From Propionispira arboris (GTDB lineage: Bacteria; Bacillota; Negativicutes; Selenomonadales; Selenomonadaceae), in contig NZ_FNZK01000001.1 of the NCBI RefSeq assembly GCF_900109225.1, positions 1 to 64,000 on the forward strand: DNA of 64,000 nucleotides, given 5' to 3'. The notes under the pieces are model-generated. The model was given only the letters and a program-made list of their open reading frames with translations, was not told where the DNA came from and did no database searches. Position 1 is the first letter of the stretch. Each line of letters begins with the position of its first letter. This document shows positions 47,076 through 56,551 of the stretch, one piece after another. The position numbers were made by a program, and so were the translations under genes.

Positions 47076-47451
47076 AAAAATATCTCCCTTCTGATTAATT
47101 ATATAGACACGGTTTGTACTATTGAATGCTGCAGTTTTTAAGATTTTACAAAAAGAGCAAAAATTTAAAGTATTTTGTCTTTTTTGCTTATAAAATAGCA
47201 AGAATTCAAAGATACAGTATTCAAACTGTCTCTATAATGAGAATCAGAGGACAAGAAGTACACATAATATAATATTAAATGTTTCAAAATATGATCATGA
47301 TGAAACTATTTATATTATACTAACAAAAATGCCAGAGAAAAGCCACTTAATTTTCTATTGAAAATTAATATCTTGCGCATAACTGACAAAGATCTTATGT
47401 ATCATTTACTTACTGTATGATTATTGAAATTTTAAGAGGAGGTCTATTTTT
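47076..47451. promoter_or_regulatory. divergent control region between AraC-type gene and MFS gene
   Basis: 376 bases, AT-rich, without a gene. It must carry the promoters of both flanking genes; I see no clear consensus promoter or palindrome. Confidence 0.3.
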
Positions 47452-48843
47452 ATGTTAAAATGGTTTTTAACAGGTAAGCAGCAATCCAAAATCACAGATC
47501 CAACGATGGTGAGAAAAATGTTTCGTAGTGCCAGAATACAAGGTGTCACAGCGATGATTCTTGGGTATGGCATGTATTATGTTATGCGAATGACCTTGGG
47601 GGTTGTAAAAAAACCAATGATTGAAGCTGGTTTTACACCGACAGAACTTGGACAAATCGGTGCAGCCATGCTTATTGCTATCGCTGTCGGGAAATGTTTG
47701 AATGGGTTTATTGCGGATCGCTGCAATATAAAAAAAATTGTGCCAATTGGGTTATTGGGGGCGGCAATTGTAAATTTCATTTTGGGATTTTCTAGCCAAT
47801 ATTGGATTTTTTTGGCTTTATGGTTTGTAAATGGCTGGTTTCAATCGATGGGGTCAGCACCATGTATTGTTTCTTTGGCGCAATGGTATTCAAAAAGCCA
47901 GCTAGCCACGTATTATGGTGTATTCAGTATTGCTCATTATATCGGAGAAGGTGCAACATATTTTGGAACGGCGATGCTTGTGGTTGCTTTTGGCTGGCAT
48001 GCAGCCTTTTTTGTTCCGGGAATTGCTTGTATTGTTTTAGCCTTTATCATGTATCGTTATATGTATGATCGTCCCGAAGCTTATGGACTGCCTTCAGCAA
48101 ATGAATTTGAAGGTGAAGTTCTTCAGGAAAAAAAAGAAAAAGAAAAAACAACACGGGATGCACAATTAGAAGTTATAAAAAACCCATATGTCTGGTTGAT
48201 TGCTCTTTCGGCAACTTGTCTTGGGATAGCAAGATACTCAATGAGCAGCTGGGGGGTTATATTCTTACAAGAATATAAAGCGTATTCTCTCGTGACAGCT
48301 GGTAGTATAATGGCTTTATCACCTTTAATGGGAGGTGTTGGTTCATTCTTTTCTGGCATTATTTCGGATAAGATATTCAAAGCAAATCATGCTTTGACGA
48401 CGATTGTTTTTGGTTGTATGATGCTGGTTGGAATTATAGGTTTTTGTTATACACCAGCAGGCAGTCCTTGGATTGATATGCTATGGATTTCGGTTTTTGG
48501 ATTTGGGTTAGGGGTTATTTTGTGTTTTGTTGGCGGCATGCTTGCGGTGGATCTTTGCTCACGTAAAGCGACAGGTGCCGCCATGGGAACAATTGGGTTA
48601 TTATCTTATGGTGGTGCAGCGGCACAAGATTTGATTAATGGGTTGCTTATGGATGCCGCTAAGACGGTTGTAGATGGTCAGGTGATTTATCATTTTGAAA
48701 ATATCATGCTTTTTTGGATTGGTGCAGTTGCGCTTATGACAATTCTTATTGTTCCGACGCTATGGGCTAAAAAAGTAAAGCACAATGAAAGTTCCAACAA
48801 TAAGAATTTAGATGAGAAACTGCAAAAGAAAACGCAGGCATAA
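47452..48843 (+). CDS. MFS transporter, organophosphate:phosphate antiporter (GlpT/UhpT) type
   Basis: 463 residues, 12 predicted helices. The N-terminus GYGMYYVMRMTLGVVKKPMIEAGFTPTELGQIGAAMLIAIAVGKCLNGFIADR is the characteristic region of the GlpT/UhpT/PgtP family, including the helix-1 Arg. NGWFQSMGSAPCIVSLAQWYSKSQLATYYGVFS follows, as in these exchangers. Such carriers import glycerol-3-phosphate, hexose phosphates or phosphoglycerate against phosphate. The next gene is a cytoplasmic phosphoesterase, which fits import of a phosphorylated compound. GAGGAGG precedes the start. Confidence 0.87.
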   Translation: MLKWFLTGKQQSKITDPTMVRKMFRSARIQGVTAMILGYGMYYVMRMTLGVVKKPMIEAGFTPTELGQIGAAMLIAIAVGKCLNGFIADRCNIKKIVPIGLLGAAIVNFILGFSSQYWIFLALWFVNGWFQSMGSAPCIVSLAQWYSKSQLATYYGVFSIAHYIGEGATYFGTAMLVVAFGWHAAFFVPGIACIVLAFIMYRYMYDRPEAYGLPSANEFEGEVLQEKKEKEKTTRDAQLEVIKNPYVWLIALSATCLGIARYSMSSWGVIFLQEYKAYSLVTAGSIMALSPLMGGVGSFFSGIISDKIFKANHALTTIVFGCMMLVGIIGFCYTPAGSPWIDMLWISVFGFGLGVILCFVGGMLAVDLCSRKATGAAMGTIGLLSYGGAAAQDLINGLLMDAAKTVVDGQVIYHFENIMLFWIGAVALMTILIVPTLWAKKVKHNESSNNKNLDEKLQKKTQA

Positions 48844-48918
48844 AGATCAAAATTTTAACAAGGCTGTACATTAGGGCTTTACACAAATTAGACGATGCAG
48901 TAACGGGGAGGCAGCAAT

Positions 48919-51840
48919 ATGAATAGCAATTTTTTTATACTAAATGGACCGTATTTATTGGACCCGGCAGCATCACATATGACGATTGCCTGGGAAACAA
49001 ACTCTCCGGTGGATATTCAAGTGATTTATGGTGAACAAGAATTTTTAAATCAGACGATGACACCGAATTTTGAACGTGAAATTCCATATGAAGATAATAA
49101 TAAGGGGAATTGTCTTTATACAGCAGTTTTACGTGATTTAAAGCCGGATACAAAATATATGTATCAAATTAAATTGCATTCGGGTGCGATGGAATCAGGA
49201 ACTTTTAAAACGTTAGAAAAACAACCAAATGAACTAAAAATTGTAATGCTAAGTGATTCACATCTTTTTCATACAGAAAAACAGTTTTCAGATATGGTGG
49301 AACGGATAAAGCCGGAATTTATCATCCATAGTGGAGATATTTCTTTTGGAACAGGCTACCAACATGAACAATATGTAAATAATTGGTTTAAGAAAATACC
49401 AGAGTTGTTAAAGCATATACCCGTTTTTTATATTCCGGGTAATCATGATGATGGACCATTTTATGATGAGTTTTTTACAAAACCACAGGCGAAAACATGT
49501 CGATGTGATGAAACCGGTCGCACATATTCGTTTGATTGCGGCAAAACACATTTTACGCTAGTAGATAGCAACTCTTGGGGTCTGTTTGAAATGAATGCAA
49601 TTAATTCTGGGGTGGAGGCAGATGCCAAAACAAAGCGGACCATCCAGCAGACATTGAATTGGATTAAGCAGGATTTGGCGAGTGAAGCTGCGGCAAACGC
49701 AGCTTGGCGTGTACTGGTTCTTCATCACCCGTATACAGATGAATTTAATAATCGTTATATTGTGCCGGTTGCTGAAGCTTATAATGTAAATTTGGTGATC
49801 GGGGGGCACCTGCATTATTATGTAAAAACAGTATCAATTGATCCCAAAGTTGGTGCTAAAACAGTTTATATTAGTCAAGGCAGTACGCAGGAACCGGAAT
49901 GTGAGCTGGATACGGGCGGAGGCGAACATCGACTATTAGAAGAGTTTCCGGAAGTTGTAGCGATGGGAAAAAGTAATTACACATTACTTACTATTGAAGA
50001 AGAACATTTGCAATGTGAAACATATGGATTTTCACAGAAATTAGGGAATGAAGCACTTGTAGATCGTGTGCTTTTAGTTCATGATGAACCTAAAATTTCA
50101 ATTTCTAAAGTTGAAATTCGCCGTATTGATAACAATGGAAAGGTTGAAATTAAAGGAATTGCTGAAAATATTGGTCGGGGTCTGGCCGAGGTGACATTAC
50201 AGCTTTTTGACAATAATGTGGAAAATATCATGAATTTATTTGGACCTGCGGACAAAGAAAGAGTCATTGTTTTAAATGAAAAAGAAAAGCGCAGCTTTAC
50301 AATGCTGTATAGAGCAGTTAATCAAGGTCAGCATGAAATTAAAGTCCAAAATGTCAGTGAAAATATCACGGTTTTTGAGCCAGAACAGTTGACATTTCAG
50401 TATATGAAACTTACGTTAGATCATGTTAAACATGCAAGTCTGCTTATGGCAAGCATTGAAGCAACGAATAATTTGGATCGGGAGATTTTTGTTCCCGTCC
50501 ATTTATATATTGATCAAAGAATTGCTGAAACTAAAAATATATTTTTTCGGGGGCACGAAAAAAAACAGGTTGATTTTTGTTATAAATTTTATCAGGGTGG
50601 AAGTTATCAGGTTAGTATTGCGGATCAATTGCCGCGTGATATTAAAATTCCTGGACCGATTCGGATCATACCAAGAATTCAGGATAAATCAGGGCAGGGA
50701 AACTATGCACTTTTGCATGGCAATCCAAAAGTGATCACAAGACCCGACAAAGTTGAGATTTGTCTGGAGCAATATGGTGATTATATTGAGATACCGGCGC
50801 GACCCAATTTGCGAGTAAAGAATGCTTTTAGTGGAATGGTTTGGGCAAATGTAGATCGTTTGGCCAAGCAGAACGAAATGGGGCATAATCCTTTAATGGT
50901 AAAGGGTAAATCGGTTGGCTGGGGAGCAACTTATTTAATGAGGATGGTTGTTGAACGTGCGGGTGGACTCAAATGGGGGACTTGCCATGATATTACAGAA
51001 TATTCATGGCAGGGCGGTATGGTCAACTTGAACCAATGGACACAATATACATTGACTTTTGATAAGCAAATAGGGGGGAATTCATATTGTAATGGAAAAC
51101 GTGTGGCCCATGTTTCAGGAATTGCTGCTGATACCAAACTGCGAAATTGGGAAAATGAACCAATTTTTATTGGATACTCCTATATAGGTCATGTGATAAC
51201 AGAAATTGATAGACCTAAATATTTTACGCATCTTCCGGCAAAAATAAGTCAAGTCCGCTTTTATAAAGATCATTTATCAGAACAAGAAAATCGGCAGATT
51301 TATGAACAGCCGCAAAAAGCTGGCATAAAGGCTGAGAAAATGGCAGTGTGGCTTGATTTTCATGATATTTTAACAGTGGGGACACATACAACGGAATGGT
51401 GTCATCCAGCTGTATTTGATCCAGCATATAAGACTGAAAAAAAATATTGGAACTTTAAACAGTTGAAAACAAAAGCAAAACTCCCGTTGCAAGCAGGAAT
51501 GAAAGCGAGTGTTGAGGTATCAGATGATGGTGCTTCCATTAAAGCACGTCAACAAATTATTCTTAAAAATGGAACAAACTATATTGTTTTAGAAGGTTTG
51601 CCACCAGCTCAGTACATTCGTATTGTCACTGAATTTTCAGCTGAAGTAGGTTCAGAAGGTACATTTATTCCTGAATTACAGGAATATCAAATCAGTGCTT
51701 TCAATGAAACGGATTTTACCGAAATGTTTTGGTCAACACAAGAAGATTGGCAACGGGGCAAGTTTACCGGGGCAGTTGGGTTTGAACCAATTGACAGATT
51801 ATCTGATTTTCCAGAGTATACGGATGTTATACACGGTTGA
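48919..51840 (+). CDS. large metallophosphoesterase: Fn3-like N-terminus, phosphoesterase, C-terminal LamG-like domain
   Basis: 973 residues with no signal peptide or membrane segment. Residues 8-98 form an Fn3-like domain as in purple acid phosphatases (TIAWETNSPVDIQVIYG, LKPDTKYMYQIKL). The metallophosphoesterase core has D113 and H115, D140 (HSGD), N175-H176 (GNHDD), H269-H270 and H297/H299 (GGHLHYY). A beta-rich middle follows, then a concanavalin/LamG-like part (about 585-780: GDYIEIPARPNLRVKNAFSG, WTQYTLTF). These enzymes are usually secreted; a cytoplasmic version behind a phosphoester importer is unusual. I infer hydrolysis of an imported phosphodiester or inositol phosphate. Exact substrate unknown. 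Confidence 0.8.
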   Translation: MNSNFFILNGPYLLDPAASHMTIAWETNSPVDIQVIYGEQEFLNQTMTPNFEREIPYEDNNKGNCLYTAVLRDLKPDTKYMYQIKLHSGAMESGTFKTLEKQPNELKIVMLSDSHLFHTEKQFSDMVERIKPEFIIHSGDISFGTGYQHEQYVNNWFKKIPELLKHIPVFYIPGNHDDGPFYDEFFTKPQAKTCRCDETGRTYSFDCGKTHFTLVDSNSWGLFEMNAINSGVEADAKTKRTIQQTLNWIKQDLASEAAANAAWRVLVLHHPYTDEFNNRYIVPVAEAYNVNLVIGGHLHYYVKTVSIDPKVGAKTVYISQGSTQEPECELDTGGGEHRLLEEFPEVVAMGKSNYTLLTIEEEHLQCETYGFSQKLGNEALVDRVLLVHDEPKISISKVEIRRIDNNGKVEIKGIAENIGRGLAEVTLQLFDNNVENIMNLFGPADKERVIVLNEKEKRSFTMLYRAVNQGQHEIKVQNVSENITVFEPEQLTFQYMKLTLDHVKHASLLMASIEATNNLDREIFVPVHLYIDQRIAETKNIFFRGHEKKQVDFCYKFYQGGSYQVSIADQLPRDIKIPGPIRIIPRIQDKSGQGNYALLHGNPKVITRPDKVEICLEQYGDYIEIPARPNLRVKNAFSGMVWANVDRLAKQNEMGHNPLMVKGKSVGWGATYLMRMVVERAGGLKWGTCHDITEYSWQGGMVNLNQWTQYTLTFDKQIGGNSYCNGKRVAHVSGIAADTKLRNWENEPIFIGYSYIGHVITEIDRPKYFTHLPAKISQVRFYKDHLSEQENRQIYEQPQKAGIKAEKMAVWLDFHDILTVGTHTTEWCHPAVFDPAYKTEKKYWNFKQLKTKAKLPLQAGMKASVEVSDDGASIKARQQIILKNGTNYIVLEGLPPAQYIRIVTEFSAEVGSEGTFIPELQEYQISAFNETDFTEMFWSTQEDWQRGKFTGAVGFEPIDRLSDFPEYTDVIHG

Positions 51841-51872
51841 GGCCCTCTTCATCATTTTGTGATGATTATATA

Positions 51873-51906
51873 GCCGCTGTAAAAATTTTATAGCGGCACT
51901 TTTTTT
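51873..51906 (+). terminator. intrinsic terminator of the MFS-phosphoesterase unit
   Basis: GCCGCT (51873-51878) pairs with AGCGGC (51892-51897), extended by TAAAA/TTTTA, with a T run after it. Confidence 0.85.
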
Positions 51907-51949
51907 AACGAACAATGGATTTGTACTCAATAAACATGGATACAAAACA

Positions 51950-52016
51950 AAATAAAGCAGCCATTTGAACAGTCTGTTAAGTAACCAGTAAATAGTTCAA
52001 AATGGCTGCTTTATTT
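51950..52016 (-). terminator. terminator of the minus-strand membrane protein gene
   Basis: A 17-bp stem joins 51950-51966 to 52000-52016 with GAAC/GTTC inside. On the minus strand it ends in T-rich sequence and overlaps the stop codon of the gene at 52015. Confidence 0.7.
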
Positions 52017-52680
52017 ATTTTTCATCAGGGAGTGTTAAATTTTCCTTAAGTACGGCAACTTCGTCGGCAATGGTGAGAGGGGCAGGGGCGCCGATCGTCA
52101 TGATTCGTTCGAGTATTTGTACTTGTTCATCATGGCTTTTGGTCTTGAGGTTAGCTGGATCAACAGCAGCTTTTGACTTTGTTATAACATCTGTTTGCAT
52201 TGTAATATAATTACTCGTTTTCTCAATTATTTTTGCGGTCAGAGTATAATTTGTATCTTCTAAACTTTCGGGAGGTTTTTGCTGGATAAATTTATTTTTA
52301 AGTGCAAGCGATTGTTCTTGTAATTGCGTCAATCGTAGATATACGGTTTGAATGCTGATGTCATCATTTTTAAAAGACTGTAGTATTTTATCATATTGCT
52401 GCCAGTTACTATCCAGAAGGTCGATGTCTTTTTTATAATTGGTATACCAATCGATAAAAGTGTGCTGCTGTTGGAGAATTTGATTTTTTTGTGCAATTGT
52501 CATTGCTGCTTCTGGTGTTGTAACGTGCGTCATCAAGACAAAAATAGATGCACCCAAAATGCTAATCAGAAAGAGCGCAATCATTTTTTTGCTGCGGAAT
52601 TCAATGTAAATAGCATACCCAATCAAGATTAGGGTAATGAAAATTGCAGTTTTGGCTGAGGTGTAGGATAAAATTTCCAT
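52015..52680 (-). CDS. membrane-anchored protein of unknown function
   Basis: 221 residues. Two hydrophobic segments (about 10-25 and 33-51) form a hairpin or anchor, followed by a charged, Gln-rich helical region (about 60-200) with coiled-coil character (QKNQILQQQHTFIDWYTNYKKDIDLLDSNWQQYDKILQSF). I recognise no family. ATG 52680 is chosen because AGGAG lies eight bases before it, whereas it is too close to the ATG six bases earlier. It is divergent from an SbmA-type ABC transporter across a 167-base gap. Confidence 0.65.
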   Translation of the reverse strand: MEILSYTSAKTAIFITLILIGYAIYIEFRSKKMIALFLISILGASIFVLMTHVTTPEAAMTIAQKNQILQQQHTFIDWYTNYKKDIDLLDSNWQQYDKILQSFKNDDISIQTVYLRLTQLQEQSLALKNKFIQQKPPESLEDTNYTLTAKIIEKTSNYITMQTDVITKSKAAVDPANLKTKSHDEQVQILERIMTIGAPAPLTIADEVAVLKENLTLPDEK

Positions 52681-52847
52681 AATCATATCTCCTATATCAT
52701 AAAGTGTCTTCGTTTATTTTATCATATTTAGCTTATTTATATATAGTTGAGGGGATATTTCTTGCGATAATGTTCAATAAAGTTTATACTAGGAGATATT
52801 TACAGTGGATTTGATTTATAGATAGAGGGAAAGCTTGGTGTGAAGTA

Positions 52848-54551
52848 ATGAATAAGAAGTTCTTGGCTGATTTTTGGCGGCTGTTTAAAGGATATTGGAG
52901 TTCAGATGAAAAGTGGAAGGCGCGAGGTTTATTGGGGGCCGTTATTGTACTTAATTTTGCCGCAGTTTATATTTTAGTGTTGCTCAATCAATGGTATAAC
53001 ACTTTCTATACTGCCTTGCAGGATTATAATTATGAAGCATTCTGGCCGCTGATTGGGCGGTTCACATTGCTGGCTGTTGTTCATATCGCCATTGCTGTTT
53101 ATGCAATTTATCTTCGGCAAATGGTCGAGATAAAGTGGCGGACCTGGATGACAACTCGTTATTTAGAGCATTGGATGGATAAGCAGACTTATTATAAATT
53201 ACAAATCTTAGACTATGATACAGATAATCCCGATCAGCGTATTTCGGAAGATATCAATCAGTTTGTGAGTTTGACATTACAGTTGGCATTGGGGTTTTTG
53301 AAACAAACCGCTACATTAGGTGCTTTTGTCATGATCCTTTGGAATTTATCAGGTATCATTCGGGTGCCGTTTGGTGGTTACGAATTTACTATATATGGAT
53401 ATATGGTATGGTTATCTTTGATTTATGCAATTGCGGGTACCTATTTAACGCATCGGGTAGGTCGCGAATTGATCCATTTAAATTATGATCAGCAGCGTTA
53501 TGAAGCTGATTTTCGTTTCAATATGGTGCGAGTTCGAGAAAATGGTGAAAGTATAGCATTTTATCGCGGGGAAGAGCCAGAAAAAACGGGATTTTCGGAG
53601 CGGTTTGCTAAGGTGATAAAAAATTATTGGAGTTTGATGCGTCGAGAAAAAGCATTGACCTGGTTTACAGCCGGGTATGGACAGCTGGCGATAATTTTTC
53701 CACTCTTATTTGCTGCACCGCGTTATTTTGCCAAAGAAATGGCTTTGGGTGGACTTATGCAGACGACTAGTGCTTTTGGCAGAGTGCAGGATGCTTTATC
53801 ATTTTTTGTTGATGCCTATACATCTGTAGCGCAATGGCTTGCCGTTGTAAAACGTCTGGTTGGTTTTACGGAACATATGCAATTGGTGGAGAATGTGCAA
53901 TCAGATTTGCAATTTAAGAAAAATGGTCAAGTGATTGCGATTGAAGATTTAACAGTGGATCTTCCTAGTGGCCAGGTTCTTTTGAAAAAGTGCAGCTTTG
54001 TTTTAAAACAAGGTGATAAACTTTTGATTACGGGAGCTTCAGGGTGTGGAAAGAGTACTTTGATGCGGACGATTGCGGGTATTTGGCCATTCGGTAAAGG
54101 CAATATTACCATTCCTTTAGGAACGAGCCGGTTGTTCTTACCGCAGCGGCCATATTTGCCACTGGGAAATCTTAGAACTGTCTTGTTTTATCCCGAGAAA
54201 AACATTGCGGTGAGTGATCATGAAATCCAGAATGTTTTGCAGCTTTGCCAGTTGGGACAATTGATCAATAGGCTGGATGTTGTGGAGGATTGGTCGAGAA
54301 TTTTATCTTTGGGAGAACAGCAGCGCATTGCCTTTGCGCGCGTATTACTGATTCGTCCAGATTGGACATTTTTAGATGAAGCTTCATCGGCATTGGATGA
54401 AGCAACTGAAAAAATCATGTATCAACTGCTGGCTGAAAATTTGCCACAGATGGTGATGATAAGTATTGGTCATCGTGATACGCTCAAACAGCATCATCAA
54501 ACAAAGCTGCATCTTACGGGTGATGGTGCTTTCATATTAGGAAATATATAA
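52848..54551 (+). CDS. SbmA/BacA-like ABC transporter (fused permease and ATPase, YddA type)
   Basis: 567 residues. An N-terminal ABC_membrane_2 domain (about 20-330, six helices; GYWSSDEKWKARGLL, QRISEDINQFVSLTLQLALGFLKQ, NYDQQRYEADFRFNMVRVRENGESIAFYRGE) is fused to an ATPase. The ATPase has Walker A GASGCGKST (about 395), signature LSLGEQQRIAFAR and Walker B WTFLDEASSALDEATE. The family includes the E. coli YddA group and SbmA/BacA/Rv1819c relatives, linked to import of cobalamin, bleomycin or peptides. The ribosome site is weak. The transcript ends in the hairpin carried by the IS1182-type left end. Confidence 0.87.
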   Translation: MNKKFLADFWRLFKGYWSSDEKWKARGLLGAVIVLNFAAVYILVLLNQWYNTFYTALQDYNYEAFWPLIGRFTLLAVVHIAIAVYAIYLRQMVEIKWRTWMTTRYLEHWMDKQTYYKLQILDYDTDNPDQRISEDINQFVSLTLQLALGFLKQTATLGAFVMILWNLSGIIRVPFGGYEFTIYGYMVWLSLIYAIAGTYLTHRVGRELIHLNYDQQRYEADFRFNMVRVRENGESIAFYRGEEPEKTGFSERFAKVIKNYWSLMRREKALTWFTAGYGQLAIIFPLLFAAPRYFAKEMALGGLMQTTSAFGRVQDALSFFVDAYTSVAQWLAVVKRLVGFTEHMQLVENVQSDLQFKKNGQVIAIEDLTVDLPSGQVLLKKCSFVLKQGDKLLITGASGCGKSTLMRTIAGIWPFGKGNITIPLGTSRLFLPQRPYLPLGNLRTVLFYPEKNIAVSDHEIQNVLQLCQLGQLINRLDVVEDWSRILSLGEQQRIAFARVLLIRPDWTFLDEASSALDEATEKIMYQLLAENLPQMVMISIGHRDTLKQHHQTKLHLTGDGAFILGNI

Positions 54552-54565
54552 ATAAAAATAAAAAC

Positions 54566-54897
54566 GGGGCTGTCGCACGTTACAAAAACGTGCGGCAACT
54601 TTTTTTTGCAAAAAAAGAACTTACAGGATTTTAATCGTCTGAGAGTACGTGTAAAATTTAAGTATGCAAAAAAGCAAATCAAGAAAAATCAGGCGGTACT
54701 ATGGAAGATTCTGGAAATCATTATATATGCTCACATGAACTGTATTCGTAACTCCCGCAAAATAGAGCAGGCCTACAGACGAGACCTCAATTTCATGTTT
54801 CTCCTTGAGGATAAGCACCTCCGAATCATGCGACTATTTCCAACTTTCGTATTCATCTGGCATAAAAATGACATACGCAGAACCGGGGCAAAAATTT
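54566..54897 (+). mobile_element. IS1182-type remnant 1 (left end plus internally deleted transposase)
   Basis: It begins GGGGCTGTCGCACG, the usual IS1182 end, with a GCACG/CGTGC hairpin. The first ~105 bases match 59212-59317 closely. After ATGCAAAAA the transposase N-terminus is deleted and resumes at KNQAVLWKILEIIIYAHMN, followed by IRNSRKIEQAYRRDLNFMFLLED, the conserved IS1182 motif, then decays. The catalytic domain and right end are absent, so it is inactive. It directly follows the SbmA-like gene, whose terminator it may provide. Confidence 0.8.
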
Positions 54898-55006
54898 AAA
54901 ATAGTGTCGGACTATTCGTATGCAATAAAATATCTAAAGAAATTTCATCTGATTTTGATTGACTTTTGTTAGCAGGTTTTTATGTTTGTTTTATAAAAAT
55001 TAATTA

Positions 55007-55036
55007 TTGACTATATTGGTGCAATTACATTATAAT
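55007..55036 (+). promoter_or_regulatory. promoter upstream of a decayed gene
   Basis: TTGACT (55007-55012), an 18-base spacer and TATAAT (55031-55036). CATTATAATG around the -10 is palindromic and flanked by GCAATTA repeats. Further down, TTCAAAATA and TATTTTGAA form an inverted repeat near 55116-55152. Confidence 0.5.
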
Positions 55037-55183
55037 GCAATTAAATTAATATCATAATATAATCAATATATTAATAATTTATTAGCTATTTTTGAATTTA
55101 AAATCCATTTTTATTCAAAATATACTCATTGAGTAACTTTGTGTATTTTGAATTTAAATTTATAGAATAGGAGATGAAATGTT

Positions 55184-55560
55184 ATGACAGTGTATTTATT
55201 AGGAATGGTATTCCTTGATTGCTGGGGGAATTTTGGATATAGTTAATAAATCGGATAATATTCTTGTCAAAATCAGTGAATCGAAAGCTGGGACTGAAAG
55301 CGTATTGAAAGAGATTTCTACACATACTTTTCAAGAATAGACGGAAGATCATAATTGAGTTAAAATACGTAATGCGATTTCATCATTAATATTTGTAATT
55401 ACGTTTGCCAGTTTTATATTTCCTTTCTTTTCGATGGGAATAATAGTTTGTTTTCACAAGATCATGCTTTAATAAATATACAATCCACTCTGCAGTTTTT
55501 ACATCTGTTACTACTGTCGTTACGGTGCGTTTTTTGTTAAAATGTAGGTAGGAAAGTTAA
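55184..55560 (+). pseudogene. decayed gene fragment with hydrophobic segments
   Basis: An ATG at 55184 with AGGAGATG upstream opens MTVYLLGMVF. The frame then breaks, and the next frame continues LIAGGILDIVNKSDNILVKISESKAGTESVLKEISTHTFQE to TAG at 55338. A further hydrophobic stretch NAISSLIFVITFASFIFPFFSMGI is readable near 55371. It reads as the wreck of a membrane protein gene, still behind a good promoter. Family not recognised. Confidence 0.35.
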
Positions 55561-55588
55561 TTATTTGGCAGTAAAGAGGTATCAAAGT

Positions 55589-56491
55589 ATGACTGTAGTT
55601 TACTATAATAAAAATGTGTTCCAGCCGGAGTTTTCCGAAAAGGAGCTGCAACTGCTCTATGTTTGTTATGCGGACCAGGAGCAGACGAGTATGCCAGCAG
55701 CATTTCATTCACATGAACATCATCTTGAGTTACAGTATATTAGCAAAGGAGGCGGCAATATTCGCATTGGAAATCGGGTGTATGACGTGCGGGCTGGTGA
55801 TATGGTTGTTTATAACAGCGGTATGTTACATGATGAATGTGCAGACCCAAAAGAAGGTCTCTGGTTCTATAACTGCGGCCTCATGGGTTTACAGCTGGCT
55901 GGTTTACCAGAAAACCATCTGCTAGAGGAAGCAGCTTCGCCGATATTGCATACTGGAATGATGAGCGGACGTATATTGGCGTTGTTCGATGCTTTATATG
56001 ATCAGATTCTGGAAGGGCGGATGCAGGGCGGAGCCGTTTGTCATTATTTAATGTATGCACTCTTGGTCATGCTGTTGCATCAGGTGCCGCACGAACCAGA
56101 AGAACAGAAGAACAATAAAGATAGTTTGTTCTTCGAGCTTAAAGGTTATATCGATCAGCATTATTTGGAGGAGGTTACGGTGGAGGAACTCAGCGTTCGG
56201 GCACATATGAGTACATCGAGTTTTGCTCATCAGTTTAAGAAGCGTTCGGGGTTTTCGCCCATTCAATACATTATTCGGCGGCGTATTGGTCGGGCACAAA
56301 GTTTGCTCATCAGTACCGACCTTTCGATTACCGAGGTTAGTGAAAGCGCAGGCTATGATAGTATTAGCTATTTCAATAACCAGTTCAAAAAAATTGTGGG
56401 AATGTCACCGCAAAGCTATCGAAAATATAGAGTGGGCGCTAATCAATATAAACAACTCAATCAAATTTACGAATTGTGGCAGAAAAAATGA
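55589..56491 (+). CDS. AraC-family regulator with cupin sensor domain (third copy)
   Basis: 300 residues. The cupin has FHSHEHHLELQYISKGGGNIRIGNRVYDVRAGDMVVYNSGMLHDE. The AraC domain has LKGYIDQHYLEEVTVEELSVRAHMSTSSFAHQFKKRSGFSPIQYIIRRRIGRAQSLLISTDLSITEVSESAGYDSISYFNNQFKKIVGMSPQSYRKYR. It is more distant from the two AraC paralogues at 45-47 kb. ATG 55589 with AGAGGT at a good distance is preferred to TTG 55565. It precedes iolI-iolG2 and probably controls them. Confidence 0.88.
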   Translation: MTVVYYNKNVFQPEFSEKELQLLYVCYADQEQTSMPAAFHSHEHHLELQYISKGGGNIRIGNRVYDVRAGDMVVYNSGMLHDECADPKEGLWFYNCGLMGLQLAGLPENHLLEEAASPILHTGMMSGRILALFDALYDQILEGRMQGGAVCHYLMYALLVMLLHQVPHEPEEQKNNKDSLFFELKGYIDQHYLEEVTVEELSVRAHMSTSSFAHQFKKRSGFSPIQYIIRRRIGRAQSLLISTDLSITEVSESAGYDSISYFNNQFKKIVGMSPQSYRKYRVGANQYKQLNQIYELWQKK

Positions 56492-56518
56492 GTGGGTTGG
56501 ATATGTTTTTTGCAGAAA

Positions 56519-56551
56519 AGTGCAAAACTTGGGGTTTGCACTCTTTTTTTT
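56519..56551 (+). terminator. intrinsic terminator of the third AraC-type gene
   Basis: AGTGCAAA (56519-56526) pairs with TTTGCACT (56535-56542), followed by a T run. Confidence 0.8.
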
